NCBI RefSeq assembly: GCF_019091085.1
Contig: NZ_JAGXJY010000012.1
Span: 62,001-126,000 of the forward strand
DNA: 64,000 nucleotides
Direction of reading: 5' to 3'
DNA from: Mesorhizobium sp. GbtcB19
Lineage (GTDB): Bacteria > Pseudomonadota > Alphaproteobacteria > Rhizobiales > Rhizobiaceae
Shown: positions 46,784 to 56,697 of the stretch, in pieces
Layout: every line of letters starts with the position of its first letter
Position numbering within the stretch: the first letter of the stretch is position 1
The notes under the pieces: generated by a model
Told to the model about the DNA's origin: nothing
Database searches by the model: none
Seen by the model: only the letters and a program-made list of their open reading frames with translations
Made by a program: the position numbers and the translations under genes

Positions 46784-47386
46784 ATGAGCCATCTCCGCTA
46801 TTCCGGCCTTCCCTTCGAAGAGCAGCGCGCTGCGTTCCTGAGGATCGTCGCGGCCGACTCTCTGCTTGGCGAGACGCTGGCGCGGGTGCGGGAATTTGCC
46901 TTGCCGGATTGGCTGGTGGTCTCGGGCGCGCTCTATAACAGCGTCTGGAACCATCTCACCGGCAAGCCGCCGGGATACGGCATCAAGGATGTCGACCTGT
47001 TCTATTTCGATGACAGCGACTTGTCCTACGAGGCCGAGGATGCGGTGATCCGCCGGGCGGCGGCGCATTTCGACGGATTGAAGCTGCCGGTCGAGGTGCG
47101 CAACCAGGCGCGCGTGCATCTGTGGTATCCGGCGAAGTTCGGGCAGGAATGTCCGCAGTATAGCAACGCAAGCGAGTCCATCAGCTATTTCGCCTCGAAG
47201 ACCCATGCGGTGGGGGTGCGGTACGATGACGAAGGGCGGCTCGATCTGGTGGCGCCGTTCGGGCTCGACGATGTTTTCTCGTTCCGAATCGTGCCCAACC
47301 GGGTGCTGGATAATCAGCGGACGCATGAGGCGAAGGGGAGAAGGGCGCAGGAGTGCTGGCCGGAGATTAGCGTGGTGCCGTGGTAG
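46784..47386 (+). CDS. nucleotidyltransferase-fold protein (PF06042-like)
   Basis: The 200-residue protein has a nucleotidyltransferase-type metal site KDVDLFYFDDSDLSYEAED near residues 68-86 (D-x-D plus later acidic residues) and the downstream VEVRNQARVHLWYPAKFG, as in the family often annotated nucleotidyltransferase family protein. The core SGALYNSVWNHLTGKPPGYGIKD precedes it. The substrate is unknown. It is unlike toxin-type MNT proteins and has no HEPN partner next to it. It follows pheT by 38 bases and may be read through from that operon. Confidence 0.8.
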   Translation: MSHLRYSGLPFEEQRAAFLRIVAADSLLGETLARVREFALPDWLVVSGALYNSVWNHLTGKPPGYGIKDVDLFYFDDSDLSYEAEDAVIRRAAAHFDGLKLPVEVRNQARVHLWYPAKFGQECPQYSNASESISYFASKTHAVGVRYDDEGRLDLVAPFGLDDVFSFRIVPNRVLDNQRTHEAKGRRAQECWPEISVVPW

Positions 47387-47401
47387 GACATTAGAGAAGT
47401 C

Positions 47402-47573
47402 GGCGGGACAGCACCCCCCCTCTGCCCTGCCGGGCATCTCCCCCGCAAGGGGGGAGATTGGCAGCTTCGTCGCCGGCACCATTCTTGCAACGTTGCCGAT
47501 TGGCGAAAGCAAAGGCGACATCTGATCTCCCCCCTTGCGGGGGAGATGGCCGGCAGGCCAGAGGGGGGTGCCT
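47402..47573. repeat. RIME-like mosaic palindromic repeat, family B, copy 2
   Basis: The element starts GGCGGGACAGCACCCC, with hairpin ATCTCCCCCGCAAGGGGGGA (about 47436-47458), a central CTTGCAACGTTGCCGATTGG, a second hairpin GATCTCCCCCCTTGCGGGGG (about 47524-47546), and ends GGCCAGAGGGGGGTGCC. The parts and order equal those of 36380-36548; the centre differs by small substitutions. Confidence 0.85.
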
Positions 47574-47633
47574 CGCGCTAACGTCTCAACAAAAAGGGCG
47601 CCGAAGCGCCCCTCTCATTTGCATGTTGCGTAC

Positions 47634-48629
<996 letters not shown>

Positions 48630-48709
48630 GACGCATCTCCTTGTTGCGATGGGAGGGAAATAAGGTCTTGCAGTCCGTTCGATAATCGGCTCTCTTTTGC
48701 ACGACTTGA

Positions 48710-48722
48710 TCTATAAAATAGA
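48710..48722. promoter_or_regulatory. LysR-type T-N11-A palindrome in the divergent AKR-LysR gap
   Basis: TCTATAAAATAGA is a perfect 5+5 inverted repeat with three central bases, and has the T-N11-A form that LysR-family regulators recognise. It ends three bases before the LysR-gene ATG and 81 bases upstream of the aldo/keto reductase ATG, so it would suit autorepression. Confidence 0.55.
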
Positions 48723-48725
48723 ACA

Positions 48726-49616
48726 ATGGACCGAACCAACCTCTCCCAGCTCGCCGTGCTCGCCACTGTCGCCCAATGCGCCAGCTTCCGTCGTGCTGCG
48801 CGCGAGCTTGGCATCGCGCCGTCGGCGGTCAGCCACGCGGTGTCGAGCCTGGAAGCGCGACTCGGCGTGCGGCTCCTGGCGCGCAGCACACGCAGCGTCG
48901 CGCCGACCGAGGAAGGCGCGCAGCTTCTAGAGCGCCTGCGCCCGGCGCTCTCCGAAATCGACCTGGCACTGGAAACGGCAGTCGAGGCGCGCGACCGGCC
49001 GGCGGGCAATCTGCGGCTCACCGTGCCGCGCACGGCCGCCCACCTGACGCTCACGCCCAGGCTCGGCGCCTTTGCCACAGCCTATCCCGATATCGTGCTG
49101 GAGATCGCCATCGAAGACCGCTTCACCGATGTGGTCGAAGGCGGCTTCGATGCCGGCGTGCGCCTCGGCGAAAGCCTGCAGCGCGACATGATCGCGGTGC
49201 GCATCGGGCCAGACCTCCGCGGCGCGGTGGTCGCCGCGCCGTCCTATTTCGCTTCCATGCCGAAGCCGCGCCATCCCCGTGACCTCGCCGACCATCGCTG
49301 CATCCGCTTCCGCTTTTCCAGCGGCATCCTCTACCGCTGGGAATTCGAGAAGGACGGCGAGGAAATCGAGATCGCGGCGCAAGGGCCGCTGATCCTCGAC
49401 GAGGACCACCTGATCGCCCAGGCGGCGGTCGACGGCGCCGGTCTCGCCTTCGTCTTCGAATCCTATGTGCGGGCGCCGCTCGCCGATGGCCGCCTGATCC
49501 GCGTGCTGGAGGATTGGTGCCCGTCTTTCGAGGGCTTTTTCGTCTATTATCCAAGCCGCAGGCAAATGCGGCCAGCGCTGAGGGCGTTTGTCGATTTCTT
49601 CAAAGTCACAGCCTAG
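48726..49616 (+). CDS. LysR-family transcriptional regulator
   Basis: The 296-residue regulator has an N-terminal winged helix-turn-helix (LSQLAVLATVAQCASFRRAARELGIAPSAVSHAVSSLEARLGVRLLARSTRSVAPTEEG, about 6-65) and a periplasmic-binding-protein-like effector domain (RLTVPRTAAHLTLTPRLGAFATAYPDI onward, about 92-290). It is divergent from the aldo/keto reductase gene and shares a short control region with it, the usual LysR-target arrangement. The effector is unknown. Confidence 0.93.
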   Translation: MDRTNLSQLAVLATVAQCASFRRAARELGIAPSAVSHAVSSLEARLGVRLLARSTRSVAPTEEGAQLLERLRPALSEIDLALETAVEARDRPAGNLRLTVPRTAAHLTLTPRLGAFATAYPDIVLEIAIEDRFTDVVEGGFDAGVRLGESLQRDMIAVRIGPDLRGAVVAAPSYFASMPKPRHPRDLADHRCIRFRFSSGILYRWEFEKDGEEIEIAAQGPLILDEDHLIAQAAVDGAGLAFVFESYVRAPLADGRLIRVLEDWCPSFEGFFVYYPSRRQMRPALRAFVDFFKVTA

Positions 49617-49659
49617 CCTGCAGCAAAACCACGCTTCAAAAGCGTTTCTGAAAAAAATC

Positions 49660-49845
49660 GGCGTCGGCGCCGCCCCTCATCTGCCTGCCGGCATCTTCTC
49701 CCCGTTGAACGGGGAGAAGGGGCTGGCCGCAAGGCCGGCGCCTTTTCCTGCGACTTCTGAGATTAGCGAAATCGTCGGCGACAGCCTCTTTCGCCCCGTT
49801 TACGGGGAGAAATGCCCGGCAGGGCAATGAGGGGCAGCGCCGGCG
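49660..49845. repeat. palindromic intergenic repeat, family C
   Basis: Outer arms GCGCCGCCCCTCATCTGCC (from 49668) and GGCAATGAGGGGCAGCGCC (to about 49842) pair imperfectly. Inside are hairpins CTCCCCGTTGAACGGGGAG (49698-49716) and CCCCGTTTACGGGG (about 49794-49807), and GGCCGCAAGGCC. It occupies most of the 320-bp gap between the LysR gene and the cytochrome gene; nothing else is seen there. It is related in design, but not in sequence, to family B. Confidence 0.8.
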
Positions 49846-49936
49846 TTGAGAGGATTTCTCTCCGATCCAAATTCGAGGGCAGGCAACGTTTGATGTCAAG
49901 CCGGAAGAAAGCCGGCGCCGGTAACGTTCGCCTCGC

Positions 49937-50506
49937 ATGCAGTCCATCACCAACACCCCCACCCGCTACGGCTGGGCCATGATCATCCTGCACTGGCTGA
50001 TCGGCATCCTCTTCATCGGCCAGTTCGCGCTCGGCTTCGTCATGGTGCGCACGACAAGCCAGCGGACGTCTTTCGAGCTGATCCAATTGCACAAATCCGT
50101 CGGCTTCCTGCTGCTCGGCCTGATCATCCTGCGCATCGCCTGGCGGCTTCGCAATGCGGCGCCGACCTTGCCGGGTTCGGTCGGCACGCTGGAGCGCAAG
50201 ACCGCGCCACTGGCGCATTTCGCGCTCTATGCCTTCCAGATCGCGCTCCCCTTGTCAGGCTGGGCGCTTGTCTCGGTGTCGACGCTGGAAATCCCGACCA
50301 TGCCGTTCAACCTGTTCGTGATGCCCAATTTGCCGCTGACCGAGTCGGACGCCTCGGAGAGCTTTTGGACGTCCGTCCATTGGTATCTCGCCTATGCCGG
50401 CATCGCGCTGGTGGCGCTGCACATCGCGGCGGCGCTGCGCCACCATTTCCTGCTGCGCGACACTGTGCTCACGCGCATCATCACACCTTCGTCAGCCAAG
50501 GAATAG
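49937..50506 (+). CDS. cytochrome b561-family membrane protein
   Basis: The 189-residue four-helix membrane cytochrome has heme-ligand candidates His19 in MIILHWLIGILF, His52 in LIQLHKSVGFLLL, and histidines in SVHWYLAYAGIALVALHIAAALRHHF. Helices lie at about 13-33, 50-70, 90-112 and 138-165. Members pass electrons between quinones and periplasmic acceptors. The next gene encodes a secreted YceI-type protein; the cytB-yceI pair is frequent in proteobacteria and suggests quinone-linked chemistry at the periplasmic face. Confidence 0.92.
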   Translation: MQSITNTPTRYGWAMIILHWLIGILFIGQFALGFVMVRTTSQRTSFELIQLHKSVGFLLLGLIILRIAWRLRNAAPTLPGSVGTLERKTAPLAHFALYAFQIALPLSGWALVSVSTLEIPTMPFNLFVMPNLPLTESDASESFWTSVHWYLAYAGIALVALHIAAALRHHFLLRDTVLTRIITPSSAKE

Positions 50507-50575
50507 AACAGGCCGGTCATTCGTTGATGCGGCGAGATGACGGCAATGCGCTGTCTCACCAAGAGGACCATTCTC

Positions 50576-51148
50576 ATGAAAGCGCGCATCTTCGGATTGG
50601 CGGCTTTTGCCGCTTGCCTTGCCATGCCTGTCTACGCGGTGGCGCTCAGCGACGCCGCCGGCAGCTACACGATCAGCCCGTCGGGCTCCTCGATCCGCTT
50701 CACCATAGGCAAGGCGGGCGGCGGCGGCTTCGACGGCGCCTTCGGCCGCTTCAAGGGCACGATCCGCATCGACAATGGCGATGTCGGCCGCTCCAAGGTC
50801 GACCTCACCATCTATCCCGAGAGCGTCGGCACCGGCCAGGGCCGCATCGACGCCTTCCTGCGCTCCGACGCGGTGTTCGACGCAACCAACAATCCGGAAA
50901 TCCAGTTCCGTTCGACCAGCGTGACCCGCACCGGCGACACGACGGCGCTGGTGATCGGCCGGCTGACGGCACGCGGCAAGACGTTTTCGGAAAAGTTCAC
51001 CGCCGAGCTCGGCGGATTGAAGGGCGGGACCATCAAGTTCCACGTGACCGGCAAGGTGCTCAGGTCACGCTACGGCATGGATGTCGGCACGCCGCTCTAT
51101 TCCAACATCGTCGACTTCGACATGACGCTGATGGGGAAAAGGGGCTAG
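50576..51148 (+). CDS. YceI-family periplasmic lipocalin-like protein
   Basis: The 190-residue exported protein has a signal peptide MKARIFGLAAFAACLAMPVYAVA at 1-23. It then has YceI blocks: GSYTISPSGSSIRFTIGK, FGRFKGTIRIDNGDVGRSKVDLTIYPESV, DAVFDATNNPEIQFRSTSV and YGMDVGTPLYSNIVDFDM. The start at 50576 is chosen by the signal peptide and GAGGA eight bases upstream. Members bind polyisoprenoids such as ubiquinone in a beta barrel, which fits the adjacent b561 gene. Confidence 0.93.
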   Translation: MKARIFGLAAFAACLAMPVYAVALSDAAGSYTISPSGSSIRFTIGKAGGGGFDGAFGRFKGTIRIDNGDVGRSKVDLTIYPESVGTGQGRIDAFLRSDAVFDATNNPEIQFRSTSVTRTGDTTALVIGRLTARGKTFSEKFTAELGGLKGGTIKFHVTGKVLRSRYGMDVGTPLYSNIVDFDMTLMGKRG

Positions 51149-51270
51149 TTCTAAGCCCCGCCTTCTCGGGCCCGAGGATGACGAAGGCGCTTTGCGACCC
51201 GCGTCTCGCATTGGCTTTTCTCCAGAATTGGGGCACACCTCCATCGATGTAATCGACATGGAGAAGCGTG

Positions 51271-52257
51271 ATGTTCCGATGGGGTGTTCTGTCGACGGCG
51301 AAGATCGGCCGCGAGCAGCTTTTGCCGGCAATCGTGGATTCGGAGAACGGCGTTCTGTCGGCAATCGCCAGCCGCGACCTGTCGAAGGCCAAGGCACTGG
51401 GTGAGCGTTTCGGCGCCCGCCATGCCTTCGGCTCCTATGAAGAACTGCTCGCCTCCAAGGAGGTCGACGGCGTCTACATCCCGCTGCCGACCTCGCAGCA
51501 TGTCGAGTGGACGGCAAAGGCGATCGAGGCCGGGAAACATGTGCTGGTCGAGAAGCCTCTGGCGCTCGATGCCAAGGACATCCCACCGCTGATCAAGCTG
51601 CGCGATGAAAAGAAGGTGCTGGTCTGCGAGGCCTTCATGGTCACCTACCACCCGCAATGGATCAAGGTGCGCGATCTCATCGCCAGCGGCGCCATCGGCC
51701 GGCTGCGCCATGTCCAGGGCGCGTTCTCCTACTACAATGTCGACCCCAAGAACATGCGCAACCAGCTCGATCTCGGCGGCGGCGCGCTGCCCGATATCGG
51801 TGTCTATCCGACGGTATCGACGCGGTTTTCGACCGGCAAGGAGCCGCTCCGCGTGCAGGCCACCATCGAGCGCGATAAAACTTTCGGCACCGACATCTAT
51901 TCCTCGATTCGCGCCGATTTCGGCGATTTCGAGCTGTCCTTCTATCTGTCGACGCAAATGGCGGCGCGCCAGGTGATGGTGTTCCACGGCGAGAAGGGCT
52001 TCATCGAAGTGTTCGGGCCGTTCAACGCCGGGCTCTACGAGCATCACCGCATCGAACTGCACAACCAGAACCACACCGAAGCGCAGGTGTTCCGCTTCCC
52101 CGGCACGCAGCAATACCGGCTGGAATGCGAAGCCTTCGTGCGCGCCGCCCAGGGCGGCAAGGACCGCGTCTTCACGCTGGAGGAATCGGTGCTCAACCAG
52201 AAGGTCATCGACGCCATCTTCCGCGCCGGCGAAAAGGACGGCTGGGAGAACGTCTGA
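51271..52257 (+). CDS. Gfo/Idh/MocA-family oxidoreductase
   Basis: The 328-residue NAD(P)-dependent oxidoreductase has a Rossmann fold at about 1-120 with [17 protein letters not shown] and the signature [16 protein letters not shown], Lys being the catalytic residue. The C-terminal domain has [18 protein letters not shown], which holds the active-site Asp. It probably oxidises a sugar, inositol or related polyol. The start at 51271 has GGAG seven bases upstream. No sugar transporter is adjacent. Confidence 0.92.
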   Translation: MFRWGVLSTAKIGREQLLPAIVDSENGVLSAIASRDLSKAKALGERFGARHAFGSYEELLASKEVDGVYIPLPTSQHVEWTAKAIEAGKHVLVEKPLALDAKDIPPLIKLRDEKKVLVCEAFMVTYHPQWIKVRDLIASGAIGRLRHVQGAFSYYNVDPKNMRNQLDLGGGALPDIGVYPTVSTRFSTGKEPLRVQATIERDKTFGTDIYSSIRADFGDFELSFYLSTQMAARQVMVFHGEKGFIEVFGPFNAGLYEHHRIELHNQNHTEAQVFRFPGTQQYRLECEAFVRAAQGGKDRVFTLEESVLNQKVIDAIFRAGEKDGWENV

Positions 52258-52293
52258 ACGCGATAAATTCGCCGGCTAATTCTCGGAGGAAAA

Positions 52294-53949
52294 ATGGCTG
52301 ACGCGGACGTGATCATTGTCGGCGCGGGGCTGGCCGGCCTCATCGCCGCCGCGGAACTGGCGGAGGCCGGCAAGAAAATCATCATCGTCGACCAGGAGCC
52401 GGAACAGTCGCTGGGCGGCCAGGCCTTCTGGTCGTTCGGCGGGTTGTTCCTGGTCGATTCGCCCGAGCAGCGGCGCATGCGCATCCGCGATTCGCACGAT
52501 CTTGCGCTCGAGGACTGGATGGGCACTGCCGCCTTCGACAGGCCAGAGGATTTCTGGCCGCGCAAATGGGCCGAGGCCTATGTCGGCTTCGCCGCCGGCG
52601 AAAAGCGCTCCTGGCTGATGGAGCGCGGCATAAAGTTCTTTCCGGTCGTCGGCTGGGCCGAGCGCGGCGGCGGCAATGCTGTCGGCCATGGCAATTCGGT
52701 GCCGCGCTTCCACATCACCTGGGGCACCGGCCCCGGCGTGGTCGAACCCTTCGTGCTGCGCGTGCGCGAGGCGCAAAAGCGCGGGCTGGTTGAGTTCAAA
52801 TTCCGTCACCGGGTCAACGAGATCCTCCGCACCGGCAACATTGTCATGGGCGTGCGCGGCGATGTGCTGGAAGGGAGCAGCGTCGAGCGCGGCCGCAAGA
52901 GTTCTCGCGACATCGCCGGCGATTTCGAACTTCATGCGCAAGCCGTCATCGTCGCTTCCGGCGGCATTGGCGGCAATCACGAGCTGGTGCGCCGGAACTG
53001 GCCGCAGCGCCTCGGCGCGCCACCGCAGCGGATGATCACCGGCGTGCCGGACCATGTCGATGGACGCATGCTGGCGATCGCCGAACAGGCGGGCGGCAGG
53101 ATCATCAACCGCGACCGCATGTGGCACTATGTCGAGGGCATCAAGAACTGGGCTCCGATCTGGACGGAGCACGCCATCCGCATCCTACCCGGGCCGTCCT
53201 CGCTGTGGCTCGACGCGCGCGGCAAGCGGCTGCCGGTGCCGCTTTATCCGGGCTTCGATACGCTGGGCACGCTCAGCCATATCATGGGCACCGGCTTCGA
53301 CTATTCCTGGTTCATCCTGACGAAGAAGATCATCCAGAAGGAGTTCGCGCTGTCGGGCTCCGAGCAGAACCCCGATCTGACAGGAAAAAGCTGGCGGCAG
53401 GTGCTGGGCCGCGCGACGTCCGGCATTCCCGGTCCGGTGAAAGCCTTCATGGAAAAGGGCGAGGATTTCATCGTCGAGGCCGATCTTTCCAAGCTGGTGG
53501 CGCGCATGAACGCGCTGGCCGGCGGCGAGCCGCTGCTCGATGTCGCGCAGGTCGAGCGCGAGATCCGCGCCCGCGACATGCAGCTCGATAACCCGTTCTC
53601 CAAGGATGCGCAGATCACCGCGCTGCGCGGTGCGCGCGCCTATCTTGGCGACAAGCTGATCCGCACCGCAAAACCGCACAAGATGCTCGACCCGGCAAAC
53701 GGCCCGTTGATCGCGGTGCGCCTCAACATCCTGACCCGCAAGACGCTGGGCGGGCTCGAGACCGATCTCGACAGCCGCGTGCTCGACGCGGCCGGCGAGC
53801 CGGTGCCGGGGCTCTATGCGGTGGGCGAGGTGGCCGGCTTCGGCGGCGGCGGCGTGCATGGCTATGCGGCGCTGGAAGGCACGTTCCTCGGCGGCTGCAT
53901 CTTCTCCGGCCGCAGCGCCGGGCGGGCGGCGGCGGCCACGATTGCGTGA
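52294..53949 (+). CDS. FAD-dependent dehydrogenase, KstD/fumarate-reductase-like
   Basis: The 551-residue flavoprotein starts after GGAGGAAAA, an excellent ribosome-binding site. The FAD site VIIVGAGLAGLIAAAELAEAGKKIIIVDQEPE is at 6-38, and FWSFGGLFLVDSPEQRRMRIRDS follows. SGGIGGNHELVRRNWP and the C-terminal GLYAVGEVAGFGGGGVHGYAALEGTFLGGCIFSGRSAG bind FAD. The family includes 3-ketosteroid dehydrogenases, but no steroid genes are nearby, so substrate is open. It lies 36 bases after the Gfo/Idh gene, and the two may be co-transcribed. Confidence 0.9.
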   Translation: MADADVIIVGAGLAGLIAAAELAEAGKKIIIVDQEPEQSLGGQAFWSFGGLFLVDSPEQRRMRIRDSHDLALEDWMGTAAFDRPEDFWPRKWAEAYVGFAAGEKRSWLMERGIKFFPVVGWAERGGGNAVGHGNSVPRFHITWGTGPGVVEPFVLRVREAQKRGLVEFKFRHRVNEILRTGNIVMGVRGDVLEGSSVERGRKSSRDIAGDFELHAQAVIVASGGIGGNHELVRRNWPQRLGAPPQRMITGVPDHVDGRMLAIAEQAGGRIINRDRMWHYVEGIKNWAPIWTEHAIRILPGPSSLWLDARGKRLPVPLYPGFDTLGTLSHIMGTGFDYSWFILTKKIIQKEFALSGSEQNPDLTGKSWRQVLGRATSGIPGPVKAFMEKGEDFIVEADLSKLVARMNALAGGEPLLDVAQVEREIRARDMQLDNPFSKDAQITALRGARAYLGDKLIRTAKPHKMLDPANGPLIAVRLNILTRKTLGGLETDLDSRVLDAAGEPVPGLYAVGEVAGFGGGGVHGYAALEGTFLGGCIFSGRSAGRAAAATIA

Positions 53950-54043
53950 ACGGAGGGCGTGGGTGATCGCCGCTTCAGCGACAACGCTGTAGGCTTTTTC
54001 GGTCAACGACCGAGGTCCCAACGCCAATCACAACGGGAAGAGC

Positions 54044-55018
54044 ATGCGCATCATCGTCTATGGCATCGGCGCGGTCGGCGGCGCCATCGCGGCTCAGCTG
54101 AGTTTTGCCGGACATGACGTCATCGGCATTGCCCGAGGCCGGCAGCTCGACGCCATCCGCGCTTCGGGGCTGACGCTGTCCACCGTGCAAGGCACCAGGA
54201 CCGCGCACTTTCCCGTGCATGCCGATCCGGCGGAGATTTCGTTCAGGCCGGACGATGTCGTGCTGCTGACGATGAAGACCCCTGATACGCCCGGCGCGCT
54301 GCAACGGCTCAACGCCGCCGGCGTGGCCGCGCAGTCGGTATTCTGCTTCCAGAACGGCGTCGCCAACGAGGCGCTCGCCTTGCGTTTCTTCGCCAACGTC
54401 TATGGCGCGACGGTGATGCTGCCGGCCGATTACGACACGCCCGGCCAGGTCGCGGCCTATTTCGCGCCCAAGATCGGCGCCTTCGACATCGGCCGCCATC
54501 CTTCCGGAACCGATGACACCGTCGACAAGCTGTGCCGGGTTCTCAGCACGGCCGGCTTCATCGTCGACCCGCGGGACAATGTGATGAGCAGCAAATACCG
54601 CAAGCTGCTCGCCAATCTTCGCAACATCATCGACGCGGCGCTGGGCGACACCGGGCTACAGCGGAAATGGTATGCCAAGGCGCGCGCCGAGGCCGAGGCG
54701 GTGCTCACCGCCGCCGGGATCGACTGGGACAAGACTGACGCCTTGGCCCGCGAGGAACTGACCATAACCGCCGTCCCGGGACGCGAGCGCGTTGGCTCCT
54801 CGACGCTGCAGAGCATTGTGAGGGGGACCGGCTCTCTCGAAACCGACTTCCTCAATGGCGAGATAGTCCTTCTCGGGCGGCTGCATGGCATGGCCACGCC
54901 CGTCAACGCCGCCTTCTGCAAACTGTCGATCGAGCTGGCCAGCGGCCGCATGCAACCACAGTCGGCCGGCGACGACACGATCGTTTCCATGATCGATGCG
55001 ATCGACAAGACCGGCTAA
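54044..55018 (+). CDS. PanE/ApbA-family 2-dehydropantoate reductase-like protein
   Basis: The 324-residue protein has the NADPH-binding motif IIVYGIGAVGGAIAAQLSFAGHDVIGIARG at 3-32, FCFQNGVANE at about 102-111, and a C-terminal helical domain with the conserved KYRKLLANLRNIIDAAL lysine. Ketopantoate reductase makes pantoate for CoA, but many paralogues act on other 2-oxoacids, and panB/panC are not in the window. The distant coaA gene at 58290 does not by itself support a pantothenate role. Confidence 0.85.
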   Translation: MRIIVYGIGAVGGAIAAQLSFAGHDVIGIARGRQLDAIRASGLTLSTVQGTRTAHFPVHADPAEISFRPDDVVLLTMKTPDTPGALQRLNAAGVAAQSVFCFQNGVANEALALRFFANVYGATVMLPADYDTPGQVAAYFAPKIGAFDIGRHPSGTDDTVDKLCRVLSTAGFIVDPRDNVMSSKYRKLLANLRNIIDAALGDTGLQRKWYAKARAEAEAVLTAAGIDWDKTDALAREELTITAVPGRERVGSSTLQSIVRGTGSLETDFLNGEIVLLGRLHGMATPVNAAFCKLSIELASGRMQPQSAGDDTIVSMIDAIDKTG

Positions 55019-55060
55019 TCGAAAGGGATTTGAGGCTTAGGCGGGTTACTCGGCCTTGCT

Positions 55061-55120
55061 CTTTGTTTTTACGCAATTCCGGACGGAAAACCGCTCACAC
55101 TTTTCCTGGAATTGCTCTAG
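55061..55120. repeat. rhizobial intergenic palindromic repeat, family A, copy 3
   Basis: TTTGTTTTTACGCAATTCCG continues to CACTTTTCCTGGAATTGC and CTCTAG, the reverse complement of the element at 7147. GCAATTCC (55073-55080) and GGAATTGC (55108-55115) form its stem. It overlaps the end of the next minus-strand gene and supplies its stop codon. Confidence 0.88.
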
Positions 55121-56660
55121 TTCCAGCGTTGCGCAGCAGCACCTGCACCTCGTCATCCTCGGCAATCTGCTGGTAGTTTCGCATGAAGTCGACGTAATCC
55201 TGCTGCCGGGAAAGCTCCGCGATCCAGTTCTTGTCGGCCTTTTGGACGATGATCACGGCGGGCTGTTTGGCTTGGAGCTCGGCGAGCTTGTCATTGATGT
55301 AGCGATCCGTGATCTGCCGGTAGTGGTTCGCGGCAACCTTGTTGCCGTTCCGTGTCTCGACCAGGAAAAAATAGAGTGCGGTTGCGCCAAGCCAGTCGCT
55401 GCAATAGCTCGAGATCCATCGTCCGTCCACCATGCGCGTCAGCGGATGGCCGGCCGCGATATCGGAACCGACAAGCGCGACCGTCGGCTGTTGGACGGCG
55501 GCCTTGATCTTGGCGACCAGTTCGGCATTTGGTTTCAGCGTTTCCGTGAATGGAATGGCGCTGCCCAAGATGATGGCAGCCAACAGCACCTTGCGCAACG
55601 GCTCCATTGCCGTGCCAGGCGACCTGGATGTTGCCGGGTCGACTTGTGCCATCCTTAACAGCAGGGCTGCCAGAATCAGGCTGAAGGCCGGAAGCGCATG
55701 ATACGGCCAGCCCTTGGCCTGGTAGATCAGCGGCACCGTCGCAGCCAGCGAAGCGAGCGTGAACACGCCGACCAGCGGCGACAACGGCAACCCCGGCCGA
55801 ACAAAGCGCAGCATTACAAGCGCGGCCACATAGATCGGTCCATAGGCCGTCAGCAGCGACTGAATGGTCTCCACCCGCACGCGCATATAGGTGTCGGCCA
55901 GCATCGGGTAGATGACGCTCAGGAATTCCGGATAGAAATACTGGACGGCAATGACATAGGCGACGCAGACCAGGCCGATCACCCAATATTCGGTGGCGAA
56001 AAGCGTCCGGATCGACCGGCGGCGCCAGGCCACGTAGAGCGCCGGAACAAGTACGACCAGTGCGTAATAGGGCTTCACCAGAACCAGGACACTGCTGCTA
56101 AGCCCGGCAAGAACCGCCGTCTGAAGGCCCGGCGCTCGTCCCTCGATCGGCGCCGCGCGCCACGCCGTCAGCATCAGCAGCGGCAAAAACAGCGCAATCC
56201 CGACCTGCTCGCGTTCGCTGAAAGCATTGCCCGGGAAGATGATCAGCAGCGCCAGGAACAGGGGCAGCATCGGAAACAGCGCGCGGTTCTCGGCAAACCC
56301 CGCCCGTCTGGCGATCAGGGCGGCAAGGCCCAGTCCCGCAAGGCAAATCGCATAGCTGCAGACATGGACCACGATTTCCGGCGACACGCCGAGCGCGCGC
56401 GCGAGCACGACCGCTGGCATGAGCATCCAGGGCGTAAAAGGCGGATTGGTTTCAACCAGGTCGATATACAGCCGGTCTCCGGCGAGCATCCGCTCGCACA
56501 TGGTAATTATCCAGCTGGTGTCCGGTATGACGCCCCATCTTGTCTGCCAGGCAATGGCGGCGCCCAGCACCAGCAGGCAAAGAAGCGCTGTCCGTGTCCG
56601 TCGGCTGCCGGCGTCGAGCCCCAACACATCGGCGCTTTGCCGCCCTTGGATGGCCGTCAT
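55095..56660 (-). CDS. polytopic membrane protein, GT39/ArnT-like glycosyltransferase
   Basis: The 521-residue integral membrane protein has about ten helices. The first large loop, DTSWIITMCERMLAGDRLYIDLVETNPPFTPWML, has acidic and ETNPP-type residues typical of GT-C fold lipid-linked sugar transferases, followed by FSEREQVGIALFLPLL. A soluble C-terminal domain follows the helices. The start at 56660 has AAAGGGGG upstream. It is the third gene of a GT2-GtrA-GT-C cassette that probably builds and transfers a lipid-linked sugar across the membrane. The last seven residues, RAIPGKV, and the stop come from a repeat, so the native C-terminus was probably different. Confidence 0.78.
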   Translation of the reverse strand: MTAIQGRQSADVLGLDAGSRRTRTALLCLLVLGAAIAWQTRWGVIPDTSWIITMCERMLAGDRLYIDLVETNPPFTPWMLMPAVVLARALGVSPEIVVHVCSYAICLAGLGLAALIARRAGFAENRALFPMLPLFLALLIIFPGNAFSEREQVGIALFLPLLMLTAWRAAPIEGRAPGLQTAVLAGLSSSVLVLVKPYYALVVLVPALYVAWRRRSIRTLFATEYWVIGLVCVAYVIAVQYFYPEFLSVIYPMLADTYMRVRVETIQSLLTAYGPIYVAALVMLRFVRPGLPLSPLVGVFTLASLAATVPLIYQAKGWPYHALPAFSLILAALLLRMAQVDPATSRSPGTAMEPLRKVLLAAIILGSAIPFTETLKPNAELVAKIKAAVQQPTVALVGSDIAAGHPLTRMVDGRWISSYCSDWLGATALYFFLVETRNGNKVAANHYRQITDRYINDKLAELQAKQPAVIIVQKADKNWIAELSRQQDYVDFMRNYQQIAEDDEVQVLLRNAGTRAIPGKV

Positions 56661-56697
56661 CGCCTTTCCCCCTTTGAGCGGACGCGACCACCGGCGC

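Noticed and set aside
46784-47386. Nucleotidyltransferase considered as a toxin-antitoxin (MNT-HEPN) or abortive-infection component
   Set aside because: The motif differs from the MNT pattern, and no HEPN or antitoxin-like partner is adjacent.
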